From contig JAFKKG010000016.1 of the NCBI GenBank assembly GCA_017305715.1, forward strand, positions 1-64,000: 64,000 bases of DNA, written 5' to 3'. Source of the stretch: Hyphomicrobiales bacterium (GTDB lineage: Bacteria > Pseudomonadota > Alphaproteobacteria > Rhizobiales > Xanthobacteraceae). Shown here piece after piece: positions 20,128-28,282 of this stretch. The position numbers and the translations under genes were made by a program. The notes beneath the pieces were generated by a model that saw only the letters and a program-made list of their open reading frames with translations, ran no database searches and had not been told where the DNA came from. Position 1 is the first letter of the stretch. Every line of letters starts with the position of its first letter.

Positions 20128-21006
20128 ATGACGGACGTGCTGATTACTGCCGGCGAACTCGTCGAATTCCTGAAAAAAGAGCCGTGTGTCGTGATCGACA
20201 CCCGCAACCCCGATGCCTATGGCGCGGGACACCTGCCCAATGCGGTCAACGTCCACGAAATCTTCACCTACCTTGCGACCTCGACGCCGGAGGGCATGCA
20301 GGAATTGAAGACGAAGTTCGCCGATGCGTTCGGCGCCGCCGGGCTTTCCGGCAAGGAAACCGCCGTCATCTACGAGCAGTCGATGAACTCCGGCTTCGGC
20401 CAGTCCTGCCGCGGCTACTATCTGCTCACGATGCTCGGCTATCCCAAGATCAAGGTGCTGCATGGCGGCTACGATGCCTGGGTCGCCGCGGGTCTTCCCG
20501 TGACCACCGATGTGCCGTCGCCGGTGAAAGCGTCATTCTCGATCGTGCCGGAAGCCGGCGACATCCTGATCGACGCCAAGACCATGCTGGCGGCGCTCGG
20601 CAAGCCCGGCATCGCGCTGCTCGACGTGCGCGATGTCGATGAATGGATCGGCGACAGTTCCTCGCCCTACGGCAAAGACTTCTGTCCGCGCAAGGGACGG
20701 ATTCCCGGTGCCGTCTGGCTGGAATGGTACCGCATGATGAAGCCGACGGCGGAAGGTCCGCGTTTCAAGTCCAAGGACGAGATTTTGGCGGAATGCGCCA
20801 CCGTCGGCATTTCCGAAAATACGCCGGTCTATCTCTATTGCTTCAAGGGCGCGCGGGCCTCGAACACCTTCCTTGCCTTGAAGAATGCGGGGGTAAAGGA
20901 CGTCCGGATGTATTTCGGCTCCTGGAACGAATGGTCGCGCGATCCCTCGCTGCCGATCGATGAGGGCTTGCCGACCGCTGCCCGTTTAACAGGCAAAGCG
21001 GCATAG
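20128..21006 (+). CDS. Two-domain rhodanese-like sulfurtransferase
   Basis: The 292-residue product has two rhodanese domains. The first (about 1-125) contains CVVIDTRNPDAYGAGHLPNA and has no catalytic cysteine in the loop position. The second (about 150-285) contains LLDVRDVDEWIGD and the active loop YLYCFKGARAS with Cys as the sulfur carrier. This is the layout of thiosulfate or 3-mercaptopyruvate sulfurtransferases, which move sulfane sulfur to cyanide or thiols. ATG 20128 follows AGGAGAGG. It sits 59 bases after the flavoprotein gene and 109 before the importer gene. In context it may handle sulfur released from an N-C-S compound, which is inference. Confidence 0.88.
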   Translation: MTDVLITAGELVEFLKKEPCVVIDTRNPDAYGAGHLPNAVNVHEIFTYLATSTPEGMQELKTKFADAFGAAGLSGKETAVIYEQSMNSGFGQSCRGYYLLTMLGYPKIKVLHGGYDAWVAAGLPVTTDVPSPVKASFSIVPEAGDILIDAKTMLAALGKPGIALLDVRDVDEWIGDSSSPYGKDFCPRKGRIPGAVWLEWYRMMKPTAEGPRFKSKDEILAECATVGISENTPVYLYCFKGARASNTFLALKNAGVKDVRMYFGSWNEWSRDPSLPIDEGLPTAARLTGKAA

Positions 21007-21115
21007 AACATGCATGTTTCCCACGGCCCGGCAAAACAGGCCAGGCCGTGAAAAAAATTGCCGGAACGCGGCGGAACGGGACTTCCGCCGCGCCGGTGTG
21101 ACAAAGGGGCGCAGC

Positions 21116-22501
21116 ATGTCTACCTTCGATGATCCGTTCGATGCCGACCGTGACCTCAAGCGCGCCGGCTGTGCCTGCGGCCAGCATCGCTCCGCGGCCG
21201 AGCACGAACATGCCGCGCTGGCCCTGCGCTGCGAGCCCGCCGGGAGCGAGGAGAAACGCTATGAAGGTGTGGTCGCGTCCGCCGTGGTGCGGGCGATGTT
21301 CCCCAGGGACGCCGCGCGCCGCGCCTTCCTGAAATCGGTCGGCGCCTCGACGGCGCTGGCCGCGATCTCGCAATTCTTCCCGATCAAGGCGGCAACCGAA
21401 GCCTTTGCCGATTCCGGCACGCCGGAGAAGAAGGACCTCAAGGTCGGCTTCATCCCGATCACCTGCGCGACGCCGATCATCATGGCGGCACCGCTCGGCT
21501 TCTATTCGAAATACGGTCTCAACGTCGAAGTGGTGAAGACTGCCGGCTGGGCCGTGATCCGCGACAAGACCATGAACAAGGAATACGACGCGGCCCACAT
21601 GCTGGCGCCGATGCCGATCGCGATCACGCTGGGACTCGGCGCCAACGCCGTGCCGTTCACGGTGCCGGCGATCGAAAACATCAACGGGCAGGGCATCACG
21701 CTCGCCATGAAGCACAAGGACAAGCGCGATCCCAAGGACTGGAAAGGCATGAAGTTCGCCATTCCGTTCGATTACTCCATGCACAATTATCTGTTGCGCT
21801 ATTATCTCGCCGAACATGGCATCGATCCCGATACCGACGTGCAATTGCGTTCGGTGCCGCCGCCGGAGATGGTCGCCAACCTGCGCGCCGACAACATCGA
21901 CGGCTTCCTCGCGCCCGACAATATCTGCCAGCGCGCGATCTATGACGGCGTCGGCTTCATGCACATCCTCTCCAAGGAAATCTGGGACGGACATCCCTGT
22001 TGCAGCTTTGCCGCGAGCCGCGAGTTCATCACGCAGTCGCCGAACAGTTTTGCGGCGCTGACACGCGCGATCGTCGATGCGACGGCCTATGCATCGAAAG
22101 CCGAAAACCGCAAGCAGATCGCCGAGGCGATCGCGCCGGCCAATTACATCAATGCGCCGGTGACGGTGCTGGAGCAGGTGCTCACGGGAACCTATGCCGA
22201 CGGACTTGGCGGCGTCAAAACCGACGCCAAGCGCGTCGATTTCGATCCGTTCCCCTGGCAGTCCTTTGCGGTGTGGATGATGACGCAGATGAAGCGCTGG
22301 GGCCAGATCAAGGGCGATGTCGATTACAAGGCGGTGGCCGAGCAGGTCTATCTTGCGACCGACACCGCCAAGGTGATGAGGGAAATGGGTTTGGCGCCGC
22401 CATCGACGGCCTACAAATCCTTCGCGGTGATGGGCAAGACCTTCGATCCCACAAAACCCGACGACTATCTCGCCGGCTTCAAGATCAGGAAGTCTTCGTG
22501 A
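21116..22501 (+). CDS. NrtA/CmpA-type ABC transporter substrate-binding protein
   Basis: The 461-residue protein belongs to the nitrate/bicarbonate/cyanate-type binding family: VGFIPITCATPIIMAAPLGFYSKYGL, then WKGMKFAIPFDYSMHNYLLRYYL, and a late WPWQ-like block FDPFPWQSFAVWMM. A twin-arginine-like signal (RRAFLKSVGASTALAAI) starts only at residue 68, behind a 65-residue cytosolic-looking extension with GCACGQHRSAAEHEH, a possible metal-binding motif. Similar extended proteins exist in related genomes as I recall. The ATG at 21116 follows AAGGGGCGC. The linked cyanase suggests cyanate or a related nitrogen anion as ligand, but the family cannot fix the substrate. Confidence 0.87.
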   Translation: MSTFDDPFDADRDLKRAGCACGQHRSAAEHEHAALALRCEPAGSEEKRYEGVVASAVVRAMFPRDAARRAFLKSVGASTALAAISQFFPIKAATEAFADSGTPEKKDLKVGFIPITCATPIIMAAPLGFYSKYGLNVEVVKTAGWAVIRDKTMNKEYDAAHMLAPMPIAITLGLGANAVPFTVPAIENINGQGITLAMKHKDKRDPKDWKGMKFAIPFDYSMHNYLLRYYLAEHGIDPDTDVQLRSVPPPEMVANLRADNIDGFLAPDNICQRAIYDGVGFMHILSKEIWDGHPCCSFAASREFITQSPNSFAALTRAIVDATAYASKAENRKQIAEAIAPANYINAPVTVLEQVLTGTYADGLGGVKTDAKRVDFDPFPWQSFAVWMMTQMKRWGQIKGDVDYKAVAEQVYLATDTAKVMREMGLAPPSTAYKSFAVMGKTFDPTKPDDYLAGFKIRKSS

Positions 22502-22523
22502 GACGCGGCGTCGCTCTCTCTTC

Positions 22524-22656
22524 ACCTCTCCCCGCTTGCGGGGAGAGGTCGGATCGCGTTTGCGATCCGGGTGAGGGGGTACAAGTCTATCAATTCACAC
22601 CAGCCGTGCGGAGAGTCCCCCTCATCCCAACCTTCTCCCCGCAAGCGGGGAGAAGG
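22524..22656. repeat. 133-bp nested palindromic repeat inside the importer operon
   Basis: The element has three hairpins: ACCTCTCCCCGC/GCGGGGAGAGGT (22524-22549), GGATCGC/GCGATCC (22551-22568) and CCTTCTCCCCGC/GCGGGGAGAAGG (22631-22656). The outer arms GGGTGAGGGGG (22569) and CCCCCTCATCCC (22617) also pair, so the whole block is one large palindrome. It is typical of dispersed repeats in Bradyrhizobium-like genomes. Its last arm ends 2 bases before the permease ATG and supplies GGGGAGAAGG as ribosome site, so folding of the repeat could limit permease translation. Confidence 0.88.
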
Positions 22657-22658
22657 AG

Positions 22659-23498
22659 ATGACCTTCTCGCTCCGCTTTCGCGCGGCGATCGTGTCGCTG
22701 GTGCTGTTCGCCGCCTTCCTCGGCATCTGGCATCTCGCCACGCGCAGCACTGCCGCCGTCGCCAACATGACACCGGAATACGCCAAACTGATGGGGCTGA
22801 CCGCGACCGCCGGCAAATCGGCGATGCCCGGTCCGTTCGATGTCGGCGCCAAGCTGTGGGAGCATTTGAAGCGGCCGTTCTACGACAACGGGCCGAACGA
22901 CAAGGGCCTCGGCATCCAACTCGGCTATTCCATCGCCCGCGTCGGCCTCGGCTATCTGCTGGCGGTGCTGGTCGCGATCCCGCTCGGCTTCCTGATCGGC
23001 ATGTCGCCTCTGATCAGCAAGGCGCTCGATCCGTTCATCCAGGTGCTGAAGCCGATCTCGCCGCTGGCCTGGATGCCGCTCGCTCTCTACACCATCAAGG
23101 ATTCCAGCATTTCCGCGATCTTCGTGATCTTCATCTGCTCGGTATGGCCGATGCTGCTCAACACCGCGTTCGGCGTTGCCGCGGTGCGCAAGGAATGGAT
23201 CAACGTCGCCCGCACGCTGGAAGTCGGCACCATCAGGCGCGCCTTCACCGTGATCCTGCCGGCCGCGGCGCCGACCATTCTCACGGGCATGCGGATCTCG
23301 ATCGGGATCGCCTGGCTGGTGATCGTCGCCGCCGAGATGCTGGTCGGCGGCACCGGCATCGGCTATTTCGTCTGGAACGAGTGGAATAACCTCTCGATCA
23401 CCAATGTCATCATCGCGATCCTGCTGATCGGCATCGTCGGCATGCTGCTCGACCAGGTCCTTGCGCGCTTTGCGCGCATGGTCACGTTCCCGGAGTAG
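22659..23498 (+). CDS. ABC transporter permease, NrtB/CynB-like
   Basis: The 279-residue inner-membrane protein has an N-terminal helix (AAIVSLVLFAAFLGIWHLA), a periplasmic loop and about five further helices. The EAA-type cytoplasmic loop reads NVARTLEVGTIRRAFTVILPAAAPTIL, which couples to the ATPase. The family imports nitrate, cyanate, taurine and similar small anions. ATG 22659 is placed directly after the palindromic repeat, which supplies the Shine-Dalgarno sequence. It is followed 4 bases later by the ATPase gene. As the middle gene of a three-gene importer next to cyanase, it most likely forms the channel for cyanate or a related compound. Confidence 0.9.
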   Translation: MTFSLRFRAAIVSLVLFAAFLGIWHLATRSTAAVANMTPEYAKLMGLTATAGKSAMPGPFDVGAKLWEHLKRPFYDNGPNDKGLGIQLGYSIARVGLGYLLAVLVAIPLGFLIGMSPLISKALDPFIQVLKPISPLAWMPLALYTIKDSSISAIFVIFICSVWPMLLNTAFGVAAVRKEWINVARTLEVGTIRRAFTVILPAAAPTILTGMRISIGIAWLVIVAAEMLVGGTGIGYFVWNEWNNLSITNVIIAILLIGIVGMLLDQVLARFARMVTFPE

Positions 23499-23502
23499 CG
23501 CG

Positions 23503-24414
23503 ATGACCGACAAATTCATCTCGATCGAAGGCATCGCGCGGCGCTATCCCGGCGCCGATGGCGGCCGGATCAGCGTATTCGAAAATCTCTGGCTGTCGAT
23601 GTCGCGCGGCGAGTTCGGCTGCGTGATCGGCCATTCCGGTTGCGGCAAAACCACCGTGCTGAATATCCTCGCCGGGCTCGACGAACCCAGCGAAGGCGCC
23701 GTCATCGTCGACGGGCAGGCGATCGAGGGCACCAGCCTCGACCGCGCGGTTATCTTCCAGAGCCATGCGCTGCTGCCGTGGCGCACGGTGCTCGGCAACG
23801 TTTCCTATGCCGTGACTTCGAAATGGCGCAAATGGGACCGCGCCAGGGTCAAGGCGCATGCGCAGAAGTTCATCGATCTGGTCGGGCTGACCGGTTCCGA
23901 GCACAAGCGGCCGTCGGAATTGTCCGGCGGCATGAAGCAGCGCGTCGGCATCGCGCGGGCGCTGTCGATCAGCCCGAAAATCATGCTGATGGACGAGCCG
24001 TTCTCGGCGCTGGATGCGCTGACGCGGGGCACGCTGCAGGACGAGGTCCGGCGCATCTGTCTGGAGACCGGGCAGACCGCCTTCATGATCACGCATGACG
24101 TGGACGAGGCGATCTACCTTGCCGACAAGATTTTCCTGATGACCAACGGACCCGGCGCGGTGCTGGCCGAGATCGTCGAAAATCCGCTGCCAAAGGATCG
24201 CGGCCGCATCGATCTGCACCGCCACCCCTATTACTACGCGCTGCGAAACCACATCGTCGATTTCCTGGTCAGCCGCAGCAAGAATTTCGCGGCCACGGTC
24301 GCCAATCACGATCCGCGTAACGTGCCGACGGTACGGCCGGGTTTGGGCGATCCGACCATCGTCTCGACGCCGAAAGTGGTCGAGACCCATCCGGCCCAGA
24401 CGGCCGCGCGCTAG
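23503..24414 (+). CDS. ABC transporter ATP-binding protein, NrtD/CynD-like
   Basis: The 303-residue ATPase has Walker A GHSGCGKTT (about 45-53), Q-loop FQSHALLPW, signature LSGGMKQRVGIARAL, Walker B IMLMDEPFSALD and the switch histidine in ITHDVDEA. A tail of about 60 residues after the ATPase core includes HRHPYYYALRNHIVDFL, common in NrtD/SsuB-type proteins. ATG 23503 is 4 bases after the permease stop, so translation is probably coupled. It energises the importer formed with the binding protein and permease upstream. Identity as an ABC ATPase is certain; the substrate is inferred from cyanase 23 bases downstream. Confidence 0.93.
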   Translation: MTDKFISIEGIARRYPGADGGRISVFENLWLSMSRGEFGCVIGHSGCGKTTVLNILAGLDEPSEGAVIVDGQAIEGTSLDRAVIFQSHALLPWRTVLGNVSYAVTSKWRKWDRARVKAHAQKFIDLVGLTGSEHKRPSELSGGMKQRVGIARALSISPKIMLMDEPFSALDALTRGTLQDEVRRICLETGQTAFMITHDVDEAIYLADKIFLMTNGPGAVLAEIVENPLPKDRGRIDLHRHPYYYALRNHIVDFLVSRSKNFAATVANHDPRNVPTVRPGLGDPTIVSTPKVVETHPAQTAAR

Positions 24415-24437
24415 CAAATCACCAAGGGAGACGTAAC

Positions 24438-24926
24438 ATGAAACGCGAAGATCTCACCGAAAAGCTGCTCGACATCAAGCGCGAGAAGGGCTGGAGCTGG
24501 AAGCATATCTGCGAGAAGATCGGCGGCTATTCCGAGGTGCTGATCGTCGGCGCCATCCTCGGCCAGATGAAACTGACAAAACCGCAGGCTGCGAATGCGG
24601 CGGAATTGTTCGGCCTGACGAAATCCGAGACCGCGATGCTGAACGAGGTGCCGATGCGCGGCACCGGGACGCCGATGCCGCCGACCGATCCGCTGATCTA
24701 TCGCTTCTACGAGATGGTGATGGTCAACGGCCCCGCCTGGAAGGCGCTGATCGAAGAGGAATTCGGCGACGGCATCATGTCGGCGATCGACTTCGACATG
24801 GCGATGGAACGCGTCGCCAATCCCAAGGGCGACCGCGTCAAGATCACCATGTCCGGCAAATTCCTGCCGTATAAATATTACGGCGCCAGCGGCAACGTGC
24901 CGGAGTATGGATTCAAGGAAGGGTAG
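24438..24926 (+). CDS. cynS: Cyanate hydratase (cyanase)
   Basis: Cyanase converts cyanate and bicarbonate to ammonia and CO2 via carbamate. The 162-residue product has an N-terminal helix-turn-helix-like domain (KREKGWSWKHICEKIGGYSE) and the catalytic C-terminal half: LIYRFYEMVMVNGPAWKALI provides the conserved Arg and Glu, and FGDGIMSAIDF the catalytic Ser. The C-terminus KFLPYKYYGASG is close to family form. ATG 24438 follows AAGGGAGACG. It is the last gene of the cluster, 23 bases after the ATPase gene, and its presence is the main clue to what the importer brings in. Identity is firm. Confidence 0.96.
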   Translation: MKREDLTEKLLDIKREKGWSWKHICEKIGGYSEVLIVGAILGQMKLTKPQAANAAELFGLTKSETAMLNEVPMRGTGTPMPPTDPLIYRFYEMVMVNGPAWKALIEEEFGDGIMSAIDFDMAMERVANPKGDRVKITMSGKFLPYKYYGASGNVPEYGFKEG

Positions 24927-24930
24927 GGAC

Positions 24931-24990
24931 GCGAATGGCGAATAGCGAATAGCGAGTGGACTTCCCCATTCGCTGACTCCCTATTCGCCT
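24931..24990. repeat. GCGAATAGCGA-type palindromic repeat at convergent gene ends
   Basis: GCGAATGGCGAATAGCGAATAGCG is answered by CCATTCGCTGACTCCCTATTCGCC, forming an imperfect hairpin between the 3' ends of cynS and the convergent PEP-mutase-like gene. The right arm supplies the last two codons and the stop of the latter (GGCGAATAG). A sibling copy lies at 26804-26864. It may serve as a two-way transcription end. Confidence 0.72.
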
Positions 24991-25802
24991 CTTGCGAACA
25001 TCTCCCTCACTTCCTTCGTCGGCGCCATCTCGCGCACATAGGTGAATGCGCCCTGATCCTTCATTTCGCGGGCGCATTTCAGGAAAGCGGCAAGCGCGTA
25101 GCGCTCCATCGCGCCGCCGACGCTGATGCGCTTGACGCCGGCGGCGGCGATCTGCGGGACGGTCAGCGTCGGGTCGGCAAACCCCATCACCAGATTGAAG
25201 GGTTTGCCGATCGACGACACGACGGTGCGGATGGTGCCGATGTCGTGCACGCCGGGCGAATACAGCACGTCGGCGCCGGCGGCCTCGAACGCCTGCAGGC
25301 GCTTGATGGTGTCGTCGAGATCGTTGCGGCCCCACAGCAGGTTTTCGGCGCGCGCCGTCAGCGTAAACGGGAAAGGCAGCGCGCGGGCGGCTTCGACCGC
25401 GGCATGCACCCGCTCGACGGCAAGCGCGAAATCATAGATCGGCCGGCCTGGATCGCCGGTCGAATCCTCGATCGAGCCGCCGACCACGCCGGCCTCGGCC
25501 GCGCGCGCAATGGCCTTGGCCGCCGTCTTCGGATCGTCCGCGCCGCAATTTTCCAGGTCCGCATTGACGGGCAGGTCGGTGGCGCCGGCGATGGCGCGGC
25601 AATTTTCGATGATGGCATCCAGGCTGACGGTGGCGCTGCCGAGCGTATTGGCAAGGCCAAGACTCGTGGTCGCGAGCGCCTCGAAACCCATCGCGGCGAG
25701 CAGTTTGGCGGTGCCGGCATCCCACGGATTGGGGATGATGAAGGCGCCGGGCCGCGCATGCAGGGCACGAAACAGTTCGGCTTTTTCCTTCTGGCTGCGC
25801 AT
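24981..25802 (-). CDS. Isocitrate lyase/PEP mutase family protein
   Basis: The 273-residue protein matches the ICL/PEPM superfamily: FIIPNPWDAGTAKLLAAMGF, then TTSLGLANTLG, VNADLENCGAD with acidic metal ligands, and GGSIEDSTGDPGRP. Members make or break C-C or C-P bonds (PEP mutase, methylisocitrate lyase, oxaloacetate hydrolase), but this oxidised-looking subgroup has no proven substrate. The KKCGH motif of true isocitrate lyases is absent. ATG 25802 (MRSQKEK) is preferred, with GGGGGAAAA upstream. It is divergent from a LysR gene 112 bases away, its likely regulator. The C-terminal residues come from a palindromic repeat. Confidence 0.85.
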   Translation of the reverse strand: MRSQKEKAELFRALHARPGAFIIPNPWDAGTAKLLAAMGFEALATTSLGLANTLGSATVSLDAIIENCRAIAGATDLPVNADLENCGADDPKTAAKAIARAAEAGVVGGSIEDSTGDPGRPIYDFALAVERVHAAVEAARALPFPFTLTARAENLLWGRNDLDDTIKRLQAFEAAGADVLYSPGVHDIGTIRTVVSSIGKPFNLVMGFADPTLTVPQIAAAGVKRISVGGAMERYALAAFLKCAREMKDQGAFTYVREMAPTKEVREMFARGE

Positions 25803-25914
25803 CGATCGTTTTCCCCCAAATTGGTTGCTTCGCGCCAAAACATAGTGGGCTTCCGTCCATCAGCCTAATTTGTTATTTTTCTTTGAACCATCAGCTTTTC
25901 GCATGGACGGGAAA

Positions 25915-26820
25915 ATGGACAGCGATGCGCTCAACACCTTTCTCACGGTTCACCGCCGCGGTGGAATCTCGAGTGCTGCAAAAGTGCTGCATCGGTCGCA
26001 GCCGGCGATATCCCGGCGCATTGCACTGCTGGAGCAGGAACTCGGCGTGCCCTTGTTCGAGCGGATCGCCGGGCGAACGATGTTGAGCGACGCCGGCCGG
26101 GTGATGGTGCCGTATGCCGAGCGCGCGGTCGCCCCCGCGCAAGACGCCGAGAACGCGGTGCGTGCCCTGGCACGCCCGGATTCGGGGCCGGTCGCGCTCG
26201 CGGTGGTCGGCACGCTCGCCGGCGGGCGGCTGTCTGAAATCCTCAAGCGGTTCGCGGCCGAATATCCCGGGGTCGAATTGAGCCTTCGGACAGCGACGAG
26301 CGCTGAGGTCAGCGATCTGATCCGGCGCGGCGAGGCGACGATCGGCTTGCGCTACGACCGCGACCGCTCGCGCGATCTCGATTGCGAATTGCTGCTCGCC
26401 GAACGGCTGCAGGTGGTGTGCGCGGCCGATCATCCGCGCGCCGGCCGCCGGGTCGCGAAGCTGGCCGATTTGCGCGGGGAACGCTGGATCGCGTTTCCGG
26501 TTCTGCCGGGGCGACGCGAGATCACGGCGTCACATGTGTTCGCGCTGTTTCAGACCCATGGATTGGGAGAGGTCGACTGGACCCCGGTCGACAGCCTCAC
26601 CGCGCAGAAGCGCCTGGTCGAAGCCGGCCTCGGCATCGCCTTGCTGTCGGAGAGCAACGCGGCGGAAGAATTGAGATACGGCTCGATCTCCACGATCCGC
26701 GTCGGCGATCTCAAGGCAAGCCACGATGTCGTGGCGGTGACCCGCCGGGGCGGCTTTCTCAGCGCGGCGTCGCGGCGGCTGCTGGAGATTGTGAAGGCGC
26801 GGATGGCGAATGGCGAGTAG
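25915..26820 (+). CDS. LysR family transcriptional regulator
   Basis: The 301-residue product has the LysR helix-turn-helix: DALNTFLTVHRRGGISSAAKVLHRSQPAISRRI in shape, with LEQELGVPLFER following. A periplasmic-binding-like effector domain starts near residue 90 (GPVALAVVGTLAGGRL). ATG 25915 follows GGACGGGAAA; ATG 25903 is an alternative adding four residues. It is divergent from the PEP-mutase-like gene, the usual LysR arrangement, so it probably controls that gene and itself; the effector is unknown. The C-terminal MANGE and stop are encoded by a palindromic repeat, so the original C-terminus may have been altered. Confidence 0.88.
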   Translation: MDSDALNTFLTVHRRGGISSAAKVLHRSQPAISRRIALLEQELGVPLFERIAGRTMLSDAGRVMVPYAERAVAPAQDAENAVRALARPDSGPVALAVVGTLAGGRLSEILKRFAAEYPGVELSLRTATSAEVSDLIRRGEATIGLRYDRDRSRDLDCELLLAERLQVVCAADHPRAGRRVAKLADLRGERWIAFPVLPGRREITASHVFALFQTHGLGEVDWTPVDSLTAQKRLVEAGLGIALLSESNAAEELRYGSISTIRVGDLKASHDVVAVTRRGGFLSAASRRLLEIVKARMANGE

Positions 26821-26864
26821 CGAATGGAATGGTGCCCATTCGCTACCCGCCACTCCCTTTTCGC
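26804..26864. repeat. GCGAATGGCGA-type palindromic repeat, second copy
   Basis: CGAGTAGCGAATGG (26814-26827) pairs with CCATTCGCTACCCG (26836-26849) with one mismatch, flanked by GGCGAATGG and TCCCTTTTCGC. It lies between the convergent LysR and DUF1476 genes, and its left arm encodes the last LysR residues and stop. Same family as the copy at 24931-24990. Confidence 0.72.
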
Positions 26865-26869
26865 AAGCC

Positions 26870-27193
26870 TTACGTTCCTGCCTTCACCTGGATGATGGCG
26901 GTTGCCATCAGCTCATCCATCTTGGCGCGCAGGTCCTGATCGGTGAGAGCGACGCCCTTGGCCTTGAAATCTCCGCTCACCTTGCGGAACACGTCGCCAT
27001 CGCCGGCTTCCTCGAAGTCGGCGGCGACGACTTCCTTGGCGTAGGCGGTGGCGGCGTCACCGGTAATTCCGAGCTTCTCCGCTGCCCAAGTTCCGAGCAG
27101 CTTGTTGCGGCGTGCCTCCGCCTTGAACTTCAGCTCCTCGTCGAGGGCGAACTTCTTCTCGAAACCTTCCTCGCGCTTGTCGAAAGTACTCAT
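26870..27193 (-). CDS. DUF1476 protein, probable F1-ATPase inhibitor (zeta subunit)
   Basis: The 107-residue protein begins STFDKREEGFEKKFALDEEL, the hallmark of DUF1476, and continues with ARRNKLLGTWAAEKLG and a C-terminal helical part. In Paracoccus this family is the zeta subunit, which uses its N-terminal segment to block reverse rotation of F1Fo-ATP synthase, like mitochondrial IF1. It acts in the cytoplasm on F1. ATG 27193 is the family start. It stands alone, convergent with the LysR gene. ATPase genes are not in the window, which is normal for this family. Function is from family knowledge. Confidence 0.87.
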   Translation of the reverse strand: MSTFDKREEGFEKKFALDEELKFKAEARRNKLLGTWAAEKLGITGDAATAYAKEVVAADFEEAGDGDVFRKVSGDFKAKGVALTDQDLRAKMDELMATAIIQVKAGT

Positions 27194-27512
27194 ATTCTGG
27201 GTTCCAATCCCTGCCAGATGGACGCGAGGGCCGCGTTGTGGCGGCCCCGTCGCCTACCTAGATAGAGGGGGCGAATCGGCAAAACAACGGGCCGTTAAGC
27301 CGCAGTCTACAGGTATAAAGTGGGCCCAAATGGGCCGGATCGATTGTGCTGGATAGCCCAATCGGATAGGTTGCCGACAGGCTTGGTTCCTGTTCTGTTT
27401 CGGTCGTAATGTCCGGGTTCCAAACCTTCACGGCAGCTCCGTCGTGGTCGCAAACCCTTGTCATCCGGAGCACACCAAATTCATGGATTTCAACAAAACA
27501 CGGTACATCCCT
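27194..27512. other. Divergent intergenic region before purC
   Basis: This 319-base gap must hold the promoters of the DUF1476 gene and purC. A perfect 7-bp hairpin GGGCCGC-GTTGTG-GCGGCCC lies at 27228-27247 in the probable DUF1476 leader. No recognised riboswitch or purine operator was found. An in-frame extension of purC upstream of 27513 is possible from ATG 27483 but is not conserved in known PurC. Confidence 0.5.
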
Positions 27513-28280
27513 ATGAGCCGTCGACGCCGCATTTATGAAGGCAAGGCCAAGGTCCTGTATGAAGGCCCGGAGCCGGGAACCCTGATCCAGCACTTCAAGG
27601 ACGATGCGACCGCGTTCAATGCCAAGAAACACCAGGTGATCGAGGGCAAGGGCGTCCTCAACAACCGGATTTCGGAGTACCTGTTTCAGCACCTCAACGA
27701 CATCGGGGTGCCGACCCATTTCATCCGCCGCCTCAACATGCGCGAACAGCTGATTCGCGAGGTCGAGATCGTGCCGCTGGAGGTGGTGGTGCGGAACGTG
27801 GCGGCGGGATCGCTGTCGCAGCGCCTCGGCATCGAGGAAGGCACCCAACTGCCGCGCTCGATCATCGAGTTCTATTACAAGAACGACCAACTCAACGACC
27901 CGATGGTCTCCGAAGAGCACATCACCGCGTTCGGCTGGGCGACGCCGCAGGAAATCGACGACATCATGGCGCTCGCCATCCGCGTCAACGACTTCCTGAC
28001 CGGGCTTTTCCTCGGCATCGGCATCCGTCTGGTCGATTTCAAGATGGAATGCGGCCGCCTGTTCGAAAACGAGATGATGCGGATCATCGTCGCCGACGAG
28101 ATCTCGCCCGACTCATGCCGGCTGTGGGATATCAAGTCGAACGAGAAGCTCGACAAGGATCGCTTCCGCCGCGATCTCGGCGGCCTGCTGGAGGCCTATA
28201 CCGAGGTGGCAAAACGTCTGGGCATCCTGATGGAGAACGAGCGGCCGGCGGGTTCGGGTCCGGTGCTGGTGAAGAGCTAG
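27513..28280 (+). CDS. purC: Phosphoribosylaminoimidazole-succinocarboxamide synthase
   Basis: PurC joins CAIR and aspartate with ATP to form SAICAR in purine synthesis. The 255-residue product has [29 protein letters not shown] in the ATP-binding N-terminus (spanning the P-loop-like region), [15 protein letters not shown], and VDFKMECGR with metal and substrate contacts. ATG 27513 gives the family start [13 protein letters not shown]; an in-frame ATG at 27483 is less likely. It begins a run purC-purS-purQ on the same strand; purS follows after 110 bases containing a palindromic repeat, so some transcript may end or be processed there. Identity is firm. Confidence 0.96.
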   Translation: MSRRRRIYEGKAKVLYEGPEPGTLIQHFKDDATAFNAKKHQVIEGKGVLNNRISEYLFQHLNDIGVPTHFIRRLNMREQLIREVEIVPLEVVVRNVAAGSLSQRLGIEEGTQLPRSIIEFYYKNDQLNDPMVSEEHITAFGWATPQEIDDIMALAIRVNDFLTGLFLGIGIRLVDFKMECGRLFENEMMRIIVADEISPDSCRLWDIKSNEKLDKDRFRRDLGGLLEAYTEVAKRLGILMENERPAGSGPVLVKS

Positions 28281-28282
28281 TC

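Noticed and set aside
22524-22656. CRISPR-like repeat array
   Set aside because: The repeats are nested inverted arms of one palindrome, without regular spacers.
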